From Candidatus Sumerlaeota bacterium (lineage in GTDB: Bacteria; Sumerlaeota; Sumerlaeia; JAPLSS01), in NCBI GenBank assembly GCA_026398515.1, contig JAPLSS010000511.1, positions 1 through 35,681 on the forward strand: a stretch of DNA of 35,681 nucleotides, written 5' to 3'. The notes beneath the pieces are model-generated. The model did no database searches and was not told the origin of the DNA. It was given only the letters and a program-made list of their open reading frames with translations. Made by a program: the position numbers and the translations under genes. Below, piece by piece: positions 17,032 to 29,800 of this stretch (position 1 is the first letter of the stretch; each line of letters starts with the position of its first letter).

Positions 17032-18255
17032 CTACTGGCTCATCCGGGCGGAGAACGCTTTGGTCGGCGCCCAATCCGTGTCGGACACCCTCCACTCGTA
17101 GGACGCCGCTTCCGCTTTGCCCTCTTGATCTTTTGCGCGCCCGATAGTCTTCACAAACGATGCCGTAAGCGATATCTCCTCGCCCGCCAGGACGATCCTC
17201 ATCTCAATTCGCGCGGAACCGCTGGATTCCTTGTCGATCTTGGCTTGGACCAACTTCGCTTCACGCCAGGCGGCCGCGGTATTGGCGTACCTGGCCGCGA
17301 GTTTGTCGTCGCCCGTATCGTCGGCGGCCAACTGAGTGTACATCTGATCGTAGTAATCACGGACTGCCTGGGCCAGGGCCTCCGTGGACGGGAACGGGAC
17401 TTCCTTTAGCTCGGGCGGTTGTTCTTCTTTCGGAACGGGTCCTTCCTTCCCGCCCGTGGGATGACCGTCCAACGCGTCTTCTCTCTGAATGGCCTTCTCC
17501 GCGTGGGCTTTGAGAAATTGGCTAAGTCCGACGATGGCGAGGGCGGCGACACTTCCCACGGCGAGCAGGAGGATTGGCCTTCTGCCGGTCTTCCTGCCCT
17601 CAAAGTCCGCGGAGCCCGGAATGGGATTGGGGGCCAGGGCCTTTTCCGCGACCTCCCGGAGTATCGCCTCGGCGCTCCTGGCCGGGACAGACACGAGATA
17701 AGTCCCGCAAGAGGGGCAGATTCGATCCGAAGCGCCAGCTGTCTTCGCACAGCGCGGGCAGCGTTTCTCCGTTGACGGTTCGCTCGGCGCAACCGCCGGC
17801 TCATCGCCGTTTTCTGGATGGAGCGCCGCCGCCGCGCCCGCCTGCGGAGGCCCTGCTTCGAGAAGCGCCTTCTTGAGTAAGGGGTGCTCGCCGATGGGTT
17901 TCCAGGATATGTCGTTCATATCCGTGGCCATATCGATGGGGCGCAGTTCTCCGGCTTTGACAAGGTAGGCGATCTGATCGGCCGTCAGCGGTCCGATCCG
18001 GTCCGTGCCGTGAGTGACCTCGAAGCGGGCCAGCTCTTTCGGCGACCGGGCCGGCGCCTTCGGACCGGGATCGGAGCTGGGCGGCGCCGTAGGCAGTTGG
18101 AACAGAGAGAGGTCGAATGGCGCCGGGGCTTGCGGCGGGGGAGCGGGAACCGTCACCGGCCCCTTGCACTTGGGACACTTGCCCGTTTTCCCGGCGTGCT
18201 CTTCCGCGATGCTGAGGGTCGATTGGCAGTTTGGGCAGTTAAACCGGATGGGCAC
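17032..18255 (-). CDS. Zinc-ribbon / GYF_2-like / single-TM protein
   Basis: IRFNCPNCQSTLSIAEEHAGKTGKCPKCKGPVTVP; GPLTADQIAYLVKAGELRPIDMATDMNDISWKPIGEHPLL (GYF_2-like); second CPRC...CPSC ribbon; TM. GTG 18255 has AGGAG upstream; ATG 18309 is the alternative. Confidence 0.7.
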   Translation of the reverse strand: MPIRFNCPNCQSTLSIAEEHAGKTGKCPKCKGPVTVPAPPPQAPAPFDLSLFQLPTAPPSSDPGPKAPARSPKELARFEVTHGTDRIGPLTADQIAYLVKAGELRPIDMATDMNDISWKPIGEHPLLKKALLEAGPPQAGAAAALHPENGDEPAVAPSEPSTEKRCPRCAKTAGASDRICPSCGTYLVSVPARSAEAILREVAEKALAPNPIPGSADFEGRKTGRRPILLLAVGSVAALAIVGLSQFLKAHAEKAIQREDALDGHPTGGKEGPVPKEEQPPELKEVPFPSTEALAQAVRDYYDQMYTQLAADDTGDDKLAARYANTAAAWREAKLVQAKIDKESSGSARIEMRIVLAGEEISLTASFVKTIGRAKDQEGKAEAASYEWRVSDTDWAPTKAFSARMSQ

Positions 18256-18432
18256 GTTGAATTCTCCTCGCAAATCGTCCGCGCGGCTCCTGCTCGCCGA
18301 ATCCGTCATCGGCCGTGGGCGGAAGATTTTCAGAGAACCGGACGCCAGTCAGCTTGAAAACCCCGAGGAAGAGGGTCAAGGAAAATCCCACTGCTAAGTC
18401 TGCGTGCGATGTAAATGCGAGCCATCCTGCCG

Positions 18433-18467
18433 CCGTCCATAATGCATTGTGATTGCATTATGGACGG
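18433..18467. repeat. Perfect 14-bp inverted repeat with 7-nt loop
   Basis: CCGTCCATAATGCA-TTGTGAT-TGCATTATGGACGG. Confidence 0.9.
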
Positions 18468-18534
18468 TTAGCCGCATGTCGCCAAGAGCGGAACTCGATT
18501 CTCTCGCCAGAAAATGCGTGAAGGCGGCAAGTTT

Positions 18535-18621
18535 GAGTTCGCGGGCTCGTAGGCGGTCTCCAGGCGGCTCGACCCCTCGTCGGATCTACGTGGCCGCCTA
18601 AAGGCGCGACTACGAACTCGT
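18535..18621. repeat. Degenerate REPIN-like inverted repeat
   Basis: Left ...CTCGTAGGCGGTCTCCAGGCGG; right reverse complement ...TTCGTAGTCGCGCCTTTAGGCGG. Confidence 0.5.
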
Positions 18622-18896
18622 GTCTCGTGCGACTGATTTCACTATGGTTACGCGCATGTTCGGGTCAAACGCTGGCGACTGGAGCCGCCTTCTATGCCAA
18701 ATGCTTATAGACCGCACACGCAGTATTAGAATTATTCATTCCCAGTTCCTTGACTCGGGATGCGCGCTTCATTACATACTCGCGCGCGTGAGATTGCGCT
18801 CTTTTGTTCAGCGCAATCGTTCTTACCTCTGTTTTCCTTCCAACCCCTGCGGCGTTCGCCCTCGCTTGCGGACGTCAAAACGAAGGAGCCTGTGTC

Positions 18897-22097
<3,201 letters not shown>

Positions 22098-22100
22098 AAC

Positions 22101-22146
22101 GAATGGACGGGATGGACGGAATGGACGGGATGGACAGGATGGACGC
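22101..22146. repeat. 9-bp-period tandem repeat
   Basis: GAATGGACG GGATGGACG GAATGGACG GGATGGACA GGATGGACG. Confidence 0.9.
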
Positions 22147-22464
22147 GAAGGGAAAGCGACATCTTGTGAGTCCTATTGATCCCGTCCAAGAAGGCGCCGT
22201 CCTGTAGTTCTCGCCGGAAGCCGCTTGTTCGCGGAAACTGGCCCTCCGCAATCGCGTCGCGGCGGAATAGATTGCGGGGGCTTCTCTGTTGTGAGACGAT
22301 CGCAATCAACTCGGGGCGTTTCGCCGGGAGATCTTCCGGCACTCCGCTCGCACCGGATGGCCAATCGCCGCGATTTATGCGGCGATTTCTTCAAGACGGG
22401 CCGCCTCCGCTCAACTTGAAACCCGAAAAACCAGAAATCAACAACCAGAAATCCCATACCACCC

Positions 22465-23235
22465 ATGGATAAGCCTTTACAGAACAAGATCGCCATCGTC
22501 ACCGGCTCCACCGCCGGCATCGGCGAGGGGATCGTGCGTCGATTCGCCGCGGAGGGCGCGAAGGTCGTCGTCAGCGGCCTGGAGAAGAAAACGGGCGAGC
22601 GCATCGCCGCTTCGATTCGCCTGGCCGGCGGCGAGGCCGTTTTCCAGTTCGCCGACCTGCGCAAGCCGGAGCACTGCAAGGCGCTCATTCGCCGCGCTGT
22701 CGATGAATTCGGCGGCCTGGACGTCCTCGTCAACAATGCCGGGATTTACCCGCACTCCAAGTTCGAGGAGACGACGGCGGATTTTTGGGACACGATCTTC
22801 GAGATCAACGCGCGCGGCGTCTTCCTGTGCGTTCAGGCGGCCGCGCCCGCGATGCGTGCGCGCGGGGGCGGTTCGATCATCAACATCGGCTCATGTTGCG
22901 CGTTTCAGCATTACGAAGGGTTGTTCGCCTATGGCGCGACCAAAGGGACGCTGTATCACATGACGATGGCGATGGCGCGGAAGTTCGCGCCGGACCACAT
23001 CCGCGCCAACTGGATCACCGTCGGCTGGGTCCCCACGGAGAACGAGAGGAAGGTCGAGGCCGCCGAGGGCCACGACGAGGCGTGGTATGAGCAGGCTCGG
23101 CAGCGCCTGCCCGGCCAGGAGTTCCAGACGGTGGACGACGTCGCCGCCGGCTGCGTCTTTCTGGCCGGCGGCGAAGCCCGCCAGGTCACCGGCTCCGATT
23201 TGCGCGTCACCGGCGGGCAGTGCGTGCGGTTTTAG
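22465..23235 (+). CDS. Short-chain dehydrogenase/reductase
   Basis: KIAIVTGSTAGIGEGIVRRFAAEGAKVVVSG; NNAGIY; YGATKG; C-terminal VTGSDLRVTGGQCVRF. Confidence 0.92.
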   Translation: MDKPLQNKIAIVTGSTAGIGEGIVRRFAAEGAKVVVSGLEKKTGERIAASIRLAGGEAVFQFADLRKPEHCKALIRRAVDEFGGLDVLVNNAGIYPHSKFEETTADFWDTIFEINARGVFLCVQAAAPAMRARGGGSIINIGSCCAFQHYEGLFAYGATKGTLYHMTMAMARKFAPDHIRANWITVGWVPTENERKVEAAEGHDEAWYEQARQRLPGQEFQTVDDVAAGCVFLAGGEARQVTGSDLRVTGGQCVRF

Positions 23236-23252
23236 CGGACATTCGCTGGGGG

Positions 23253-23293
23253 GAATGGACGGCGTGGACGGGGTGGACGCAGTGGACGGGGCA
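23253..23293. repeat. 9-bp-period tandem repeat
   Basis: GGAATGGAC GGCGTGGAC GGGGTGGAC GCAGTGGAC GGGG. Confidence 0.85.
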
Positions 23294-23352
23294 GGCCGTG
23301 TTGGCTTGGGCTCCCACGCGCCAGGAGGAACATCTTTCCGGGAGGGAAATGA

Positions 23353-24801
23353 ATGAACGCCCACTGGCTTTGTATGCTCGTGTTTTGTTCCTTGGCATTC
23401 AGCGGCGGCGCGGCGGGGCCGTCCTCGTCGCGGCAACCCGCCTATCCCGTCTTCGGCATCCTGGAAACCGATCCGCCGCTGCAGGGCAAGGAGGTCAAAC
23501 TCGAGGGCCGCGAGAACTTTGACATCCTGAGTCAGTTGCAGCTGGTCTACACCAGCGACACCCCTGCGCTGCAAATGGTGCGCGACGCCAAGAAACAATT
23601 CGGCTACCCACTGCCCGTCATCGTCTACATGGGCGGCTTCACCACCAACGCCGGCGGCGCCACGCTCATCGAACAAAAGTATCGCAGCGCGGTGGGCATG
23701 ATCGACGTGACGAAACTGGCGCAGGCCATCGACGCCACGGCCACGGAATTCGCCGTGGGCATTCCCGACGACGGCGAACTGCCGATCGTGGCCAGCACCG
23801 CCGACGTCAGCGATCCCAAGGATTTCAACAGCTGGCCCGGCGGACCGGACTACCTGCGCTACGGGCTCGATCCGGCGACGGAGGCGGCGCAGCGTTTCAA
23901 GGCCGACATGATCGTCAATCTGATGAAGACCGGCTACGACGGCGCCTGGCTCGACACGTTCCAGGTCGGCCTTTACAACCATTGCGACGGGGTGGGGCGG
24001 AAAATCCAGTTCTTCTGGGACTTCAAGGCCGGCCGCCGCTACGACCACGAGTCGCGCATCGCCGCCTTGCAGGAGATGGTCCGTAGCATTCGAAAGATGG
24101 TGAAAGACGCCGTCGGACGCGACCCGTTCCTAGCGGCCAATTCCGTGTCGGGCACGTACGACACCGGCGGCAAGGAAATGTTCGCCGCGCCCGATCGCCC
24201 CGGGCTGCTCGATGCGTACGACTTCGAAGACTCTTATATCGCCCCGAGAGCCACGCGCGCGCAAGGGCGCAAACTGAACGCCGCGTTTGTCCCGGTCGCC
24301 ACCGTACGGTGGACGAAGAACATGATCAACCAGAGCGACGCGGCGAAGAGCGGCCTGCGCGCTCTGTGCATGATCGGCCCGGCGGGTTACGTCGCCGCCT
24401 ATATCAACCCGTCGCTGACGAACTACGATCAGCTCGTCCGTTTCGGCTGGTGCTCGTTCCTGCTGACGGTGACCAAGGAGCGCACGACGTGGTTCGGCAT
24501 GCCGCTGCTGGTGACGAATCTCAAGGACGGCGTCGGCTTTCTGCCGCTGCCCGAGATGGTCTTCTCTCCGATTGGCGATCCGGTCGAAGACGTGGATCTG
24601 AAGCCCCTGCAAGAAGGTGACTCGGGTTGTTACATGCGGCGCTTTACCAACGGGTTGGTGGTCGTGAACTCAGGCGCGAAGAAGGGCAAGCAGACCGTCG
24701 GCATTCCGGCTGGCTATGTCGATCGGATGACGAAGAAGCCGGTCAAGGAAGTCACTCTCGACGGCGGCGATGCAGGATTGCTGTTGAAGGCGGGGAAGTA
24801 A
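23353..24801 (+). CDS. Secreted glycosidase-like TIM-barrel protein (putative glycoside hydrolase)
   Basis: Signal peptide MNAHWLCMLVFCSLAFSGGAAG; MKTGYDGAWLDTFQVG...DAYDFEDSYIAP pattern of putative glycosyl hydrolase barrels. Exact family uncertain. Confidence 0.5.
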   Translation: MNAHWLCMLVFCSLAFSGGAAGPSSSRQPAYPVFGILETDPPLQGKEVKLEGRENFDILSQLQLVYTSDTPALQMVRDAKKQFGYPLPVIVYMGGFTTNAGGATLIEQKYRSAVGMIDVTKLAQAIDATATEFAVGIPDDGELPIVASTADVSDPKDFNSWPGGPDYLRYGLDPATEAAQRFKADMIVNLMKTGYDGAWLDTFQVGLYNHCDGVGRKIQFFWDFKAGRRYDHESRIAALQEMVRSIRKMVKDAVGRDPFLAANSVSGTYDTGGKEMFAAPDRPGLLDAYDFEDSYIAPRATRAQGRKLNAAFVPVATVRWTKNMINQSDAAKSGLRALCMIGPAGYVAAYINPSLTNYDQLVRFGWCSFLLTVTKERTTWFGMPLLVTNLKDGVGFLPLPEMVFSPIGDPVEDVDLKPLQEGDSGCYMRRFTNGLVVVNSGAKKGKQTVGIPAGYVDRMTKKPVKEVTLDGGDAGLLLKAGK

Positions 24802-24843
24802 CGGCGCGCTGGTTTCCTGATCCTTCTATGCGCGCTCCGCAAG

Positions 24844-25019
24844 ACCCTCTGCCGCGGAGACGCTGAGGCGCAAAGGCGGATTCGCCAATTGCTCTGCGTT
24901 TTCGCGTCTCTGCGGGAATTTGCTTCGGCAAGGCGTCGGGAGTGAAAACCCTCTGCCGCGGAGACGCTGAGGCGCAAAGGCGGATTCGCCAATTGCTCTG
25001 CGTCATTGCGTCTCTGCGG
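24844..25019. repeat. Two near-identical ~72-bp palindromic elements in direct orientation
   Basis: ACCCTCTGCCGCGGAGACGCTGAGGCGCAAAGGCGGATTCGCCAATTGCTCTGCGT at 24844 and again at 24948; each is internally an imperfect palindrome. Confidence 0.9.
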
Positions 25020-25022
25020 CAC

Positions 25023-26579
25023 TCACGGATCTGCCGGCAAGATCCCCGCCACCCGCCCGCGATACAGAACCGCAATGCGATCGCTGAGGGCGAAGATCTC
25101 CTCCAGGTCCGCCGAGATCAGCAGAATCGCCGTCCCCGCATTGCGCTCCTCGCGCAGCCGCGCGTGGATGACTTCGATCGCGCCCAGATCGACCCCGCGC
25201 GTCGGATGCGCGGCGACGAGGGCGCGCGATCCGTGCGCCAAGCGCGAGGCCGCGAGCGCCTTCTGTTGATTGCCCCCCGAAAGCGCGCGAATCGGCGCTT
25301 GGGGCACGGGCGGCTCGATACGGAAGGCGTCGATGCATTGGGCGGCATGGCGGCGCAATGTCGACGGCCGCAGCCAGCCGAAGATCGCAAAGCCGCGGCG
25401 CCGCTGGTGCGAAAGCAGCAGGTTTTCTCCAAGGGTCATGCCGAGCGCCAGCCCGCCTCGCGAGCGGTCGGGCGGCAGGATCGCCAATCCGCGCGCCACT
25501 CGCGTTCGCGGCGAATCGCGGGTGACGTCCACGCCGTCCAACCGAAAGGCGCCGCGCGTCGGCCGCCGGATTCCCGCGAGGCATTCGACCAGCGCCTCTT
25601 GCCCATTTCCGTCGACCCCCGCCAGTCCCACGATCTCCCCGGCGTGGATAGCGAGAGTGAAATCCCGCAGCGGCGATCCCGAAGCCCCGGCGCTACGGAG
25701 GTCTTCGATTTCGAGAACCGGCTGGCTCGCCTTGAGTGGCATAGGCTTTCCAGCCTGCGCTGTTTCGAAGCCAGGGCGGGAAAATGCGCAGGCTGGAAAG
25801 CCTACGCCACTTCTCCGCGGCAACTCGCGTCCGATCATCAGGCGCGCGATGTCGTCTTCGCGAAAGCCCGTCAGCGGCCCTCCGCCCGCCACGCGCCCAT
25901 GCCGCAGGACGGTGAGATCGTCGGCGATGGCCATGACCTCCGGCAGCCGGTGCGTGATGAACACGATGGAACGCCCGCCCGCGCGCAGGCGGCGCAGGAT
26001 GGCGAACAAACCCTCGACCTCCGGCGGGGCGAGCGCCGACGTCGGCTCGTCGAGAATCAGGATGCGCGGCTCGCGAATGAGCGCCTTGAGGACCTCTACG
26101 CGCAGTCGCTGCGCCAAGCTCAACGCGCTGGCGCGCGCCTGCGGGTCCAGGTCGAACGCGTAGGCGTCAATCGCGCGGCGCGCCGCTTCGACGGCGCGGC
26201 GCGTTCCCGGGCGTCCGACTGCGGCGCCGGCGCTCAGGGCCACGTTTTCCGCGACGGTGAACGCTTCGACGAGCGCGAGGCGCTGGGGAACCATCGCGAT
26301 TCCCAGGCGCGATGCGTCGGCCGGCGTCCGAAGACGGACAGGGCGCCCGTCGACGCGAATTTCTCCGGAATCCGGCGCCGTCAGACCGGCCAGAATGCGC
26401 ATCAGGGTGGTCTTGCCGGCGCCGTTTTCGCCGACCAGCGCGTGGATCGTCCCCCGCCCCAGCGACCAGTCGATCTCGTCGTTGGCGCGGGCGGCGCCAT
26501 AGGCCTTCACCATTCGCCGCATTTCGACGATAGGATTCTTAGGGCCATTGTGGCTGACGGGGTCGGGCATGGGCGGCAA
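25023..26579 (-). CDS. Sugar/nucleoside ABC transporter ATP-binding protein with two ATPase domains (RbsA/MglA/YufO type)
   Basis: ALVGENGAGKTTLMRILAGL (Walker A), ILILDEPTSALAPPEVEGLF (Walker B), second domain with IVGLAGVDGNGQEALVECLAG and LSGGNQQKALAASRLA. Confidence 0.93.
   Translation of the reverse strand: MPPMPDPVSHNGPKNPIVEMRRMVKAYGAARANDEIDWSLGRGTIHALVGENGAGKTTLMRILAGLTAPDSGEIRVDGRPVRLRTPADASRLGIAMVPQRLALVEAFTVAENVALSAGAAVGRPGTRRAVEAARRAIDAYAFDLDPQARASALSLAQRLRVEVLKALIREPRILILDEPTSALAPPEVEGLFAILRRLRAGGRSIVFITHRLPEVMAIADDLTVLRHGRVAGGGPLTGFREDDIARLMIGRELPRRSGVGFPACAFSRPGFETAQAGKPMPLKASQPVLEIEDLRSAGASGSPLRDFTLAIHAGEIVGLAGVDGNGQEALVECLAGIRRPTRGAFRLDGVDVTRDSPRTRVARGLAILPPDRSRGGLALGMTLGENLLLSHQRRRGFAIFGWLRPSTLRRHAAQCIDAFRIEPPVPQAPIRALSGGNQQKALAASRLAHGSRALVAAHPTRGVDLGAIEVIHARLREERNAGTAILLISADLEEIFALSDRIAVLYRGRVAGILPADP
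25736..25810. repeat. 75-bp inverted repeat (REPIN-like) in frame within the ABC ATPase gene
   Basis: GTGGCATAGGCTTTCCAGCCTGCGC (25736-25760) versus reverse complement of 25786-25810, GTGGCGTAGGCTTTCCAGCCTGCGC: 24/25 identical, 25-bp spacer. Confidence 0.95.
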
Positions 26580-26635
26580 GCCGGCGATGGTCTGAGCCGA
26601 TTATCCACACCGGCCCCGAAGAGCAAAGAGAAGAA

Positions 26636-26696
26636 GCTCGCAGTGCGACCCTCAGGTCGTATAGGTCACATAGGTCGAATAGGCCCTCTAGGTCCC
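26636..26696 (+). repeat. REP-like half-site followed by 9-bp-period tandem repeat
   Basis: GCTCGCAGTGCGACCCTCAGGTCGTATAGG, then GGTCGTATA GGTCACATA GGTCGAATA GGCCCTCTA GGTCCC. Confidence 0.8.
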
Positions 26697-26708
26697 ATCG
26701 CTTCAAAC

Positions 26709-28226
26709 ATGACCGCCCCTGCTCCCACGCCCCCTTCCTCCGACGCCGACCGCCGCCGGCTGGACCACCGCCGCAAGGCGCATAATCGTCTCGCCGCGCG
26801 CCTGATCATTTCGATCCCGGCGCTCTTCTCGCTGGTCGTCATCGCCTATGGCGTCGCGGTCCTCAACATCGTCTTCTATTACGCGCGCGCCGACGATTGG
26901 TACCACGTGGCGTTCTGGATTCTCTTCGCCCTGCTGGGATTCAGCCTGCTGGCGGCGGCGATCGGCGTCGGGCTGGCGTATTCGATTCTCTCGCCGCTGC
27001 GGGCGATCGCCCAGGCGCTGGAGCGCGTGGCGCAAGGGGCGCTGGAAGAAACTGTGCAAGTAGTGGCCGGCCAGGAGATCGAGGCCATCGGCGAGAGCTT
27101 CAACTCCATGGTTCAGCAGCTCAACAAGGTCTTCCAGGAACGCAACCGCTACTTGGTGGACACCTCCCGCGTCGGCTTGCTGACCGTCGATCCGGAAACG
27201 CGCCTGGCCACGCTGAACACCGCCGGCGAGCAGATCCTCGGCCTTCGCGCGAACGACATCCTGGGCAAACGGCTTGGCGACCTGCCCCCGTCGCTCCTGA
27301 CCGATTCCGGCTGCGCGCCGTTCTTCCAGCGGATCGGCGAGGCCGTCGTTTCGGACGAGCATTCCTTCCATTCCGATCTGATCGCGCTGCGAGGCGAAGC
27401 GGGGGAGAGGCGGCTGAGCGTCACCCTGTCGCTCGACCGCCAGTCCGAAGGCCTGCCCAAGGGCTACGTGTTCACCTTTCGCGACGTCACCCAGGGTGAA
27501 GCGATGCGCCGGCGCCTGGCGCGCACCGACCAGTTGGCGGCCATGGGCGCCTTCGCCATGGGCCTGGCGCACGAACTGCGCAATCCGCTGGGGTCGATCA
27601 AAGGCATGGCGCAACTGCTGGAAGAGACGGCCGTGATCGACGAAGCCGCCTCCAACTTCGCCAGTCGGATCGCGGACGAGGTCGACCGGCTCGACTCGTT
27701 TATCCGCGAGTTGCTGGAATTCGGGCAAGAGGCGCCCGAATCGCCCGCGCCGTCTGATTTGGGCGAACTGGCCGCCGAGGCGCTTCACTTGGCCCGAAGC
27801 GGCGCCGCGGAACTGGTGGACAAAGGGCTGCGGGTCGAAACGAAGTTTGCCGCGGCGCCGCCTATTGCGCTGCAGCGCCACCGCGTCGTGCGCGCGTTGG
27901 CGAACCTCATCTCCAACGCCTTCGACGCCGCGCCGCCGGGCGCCGTGGTGCGCGTGGCGACCTGCATTGAAGGCGCTGCCCCCCTGGAACGCAGCGTCGT
28001 CGAAGTGGAAAACGAAGGCCCGCCGATTCCGGAAGAGGATTTGCCGCGAATCTTCGAGCCGTTCTATACGACCAAGCCGAAGGGCACCGGCCTGGGGCTG
28101 GCCATCGCCTATCAGATCGCCGTGCAGAACGGGGGCGACCTCGCCGTCCGCCGCGCCGACGGCCGGACCCGCTTCGCCCTGTCCTTCCCCCTGCCGCTGG
28201 ATCTTGCGCGCGCCATCAAATTGTAA
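26709..28226 (+). CDS. Membrane sensor histidine kinase (TM-HAMP-PAS-HisKA-HATPase)
   Basis: Two TM segments; HAMP-like ILSPLRAIAQALERVAQGAL; PAS region; MGLAHELRNPLGSIKGMAQLLEE; NLISNAFDAAP; FEPFYTTKPKGTGLGLAIAYQI. The ORF-track start at 24942 is an antisense artefact. Confidence 0.93.
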   Translation: MTAPAPTPPSSDADRRRLDHRRKAHNRLAARLIISIPALFSLVVIAYGVAVLNIVFYYARADDWYHVAFWILFALLGFSLLAAAIGVGLAYSILSPLRAIAQALERVAQGALEETVQVVAGQEIEAIGESFNSMVQQLNKVFQERNRYLVDTSRVGLLTVDPETRLATLNTAGEQILGLRANDILGKRLGDLPPSLLTDSGCAPFFQRIGEAVVSDEHSFHSDLIALRGEAGERRLSVTLSLDRQSEGLPKGYVFTFRDVTQGEAMRRRLARTDQLAAMGAFAMGLAHELRNPLGSIKGMAQLLEETAVIDEAASNFASRIADEVDRLDSFIRELLEFGQEAPESPAPSDLGELAAEALHLARSGAAELVDKGLRVETKFAAAPPIALQRHRVVRALANLISNAFDAAPPGAVVRVATCIEGAAPLERSVVEVENEGPPIPEEDLPRIFEPFYTTKPKGTGLGLAIAYQIAVQNGGDLAVRRADGRTRFALSFPLPLDLARAIKL

Positions 28227-28227
28227 A

Positions 28228-28353
28228 GGAGAAGCGGGCGGCGCTCCCCCTGCAGAAACGCCGACCCGCTTCTCCGGGAAAGGAGGCGCCTCGCGAGGAA
28301 GCGCCTCCTAACCATCGTGACAGAAGAGTGGGACGCCGTCCGCCCTCTTCTCC
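28228..28353. terminator. Cluster of three hairpins between convergent genes (putative bidirectional terminator region)
   Basis: GGAGAAGCGGGCGGCG.../...CGCCGACCCGCTTCTCC (28229-28276); AGGAGGCGC-N11-GCGCCTCCT (28281-28309); AGAAGAGTGGG.../...CCCTCTTCT (28322-28352). Confidence 0.55.
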
Positions 28354-28354
28354 T

Positions 28355-29800
<1,446 letters not shown>

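Noticed and set aside
16404-18310. Genomic island integrated at ssrA
   Set aside because: No integrase gene and no visible repeat of the tmRNA 3' end downstream; only a GIY-YIG gene and short repeats support mobility.
22101-22146. CRISPR or coding tripeptide repeat
   Set aside because: 9-bp period without spacers and intergenic; better described as a degenerate tandem repeat.
24942-26708. N-terminal ~590-residue extension of the histidine kinase ORF
   Set aside because: Runs through repeat DNA and antisense to the ABC ATPase; the kinase starts sensibly at ATG 26709.
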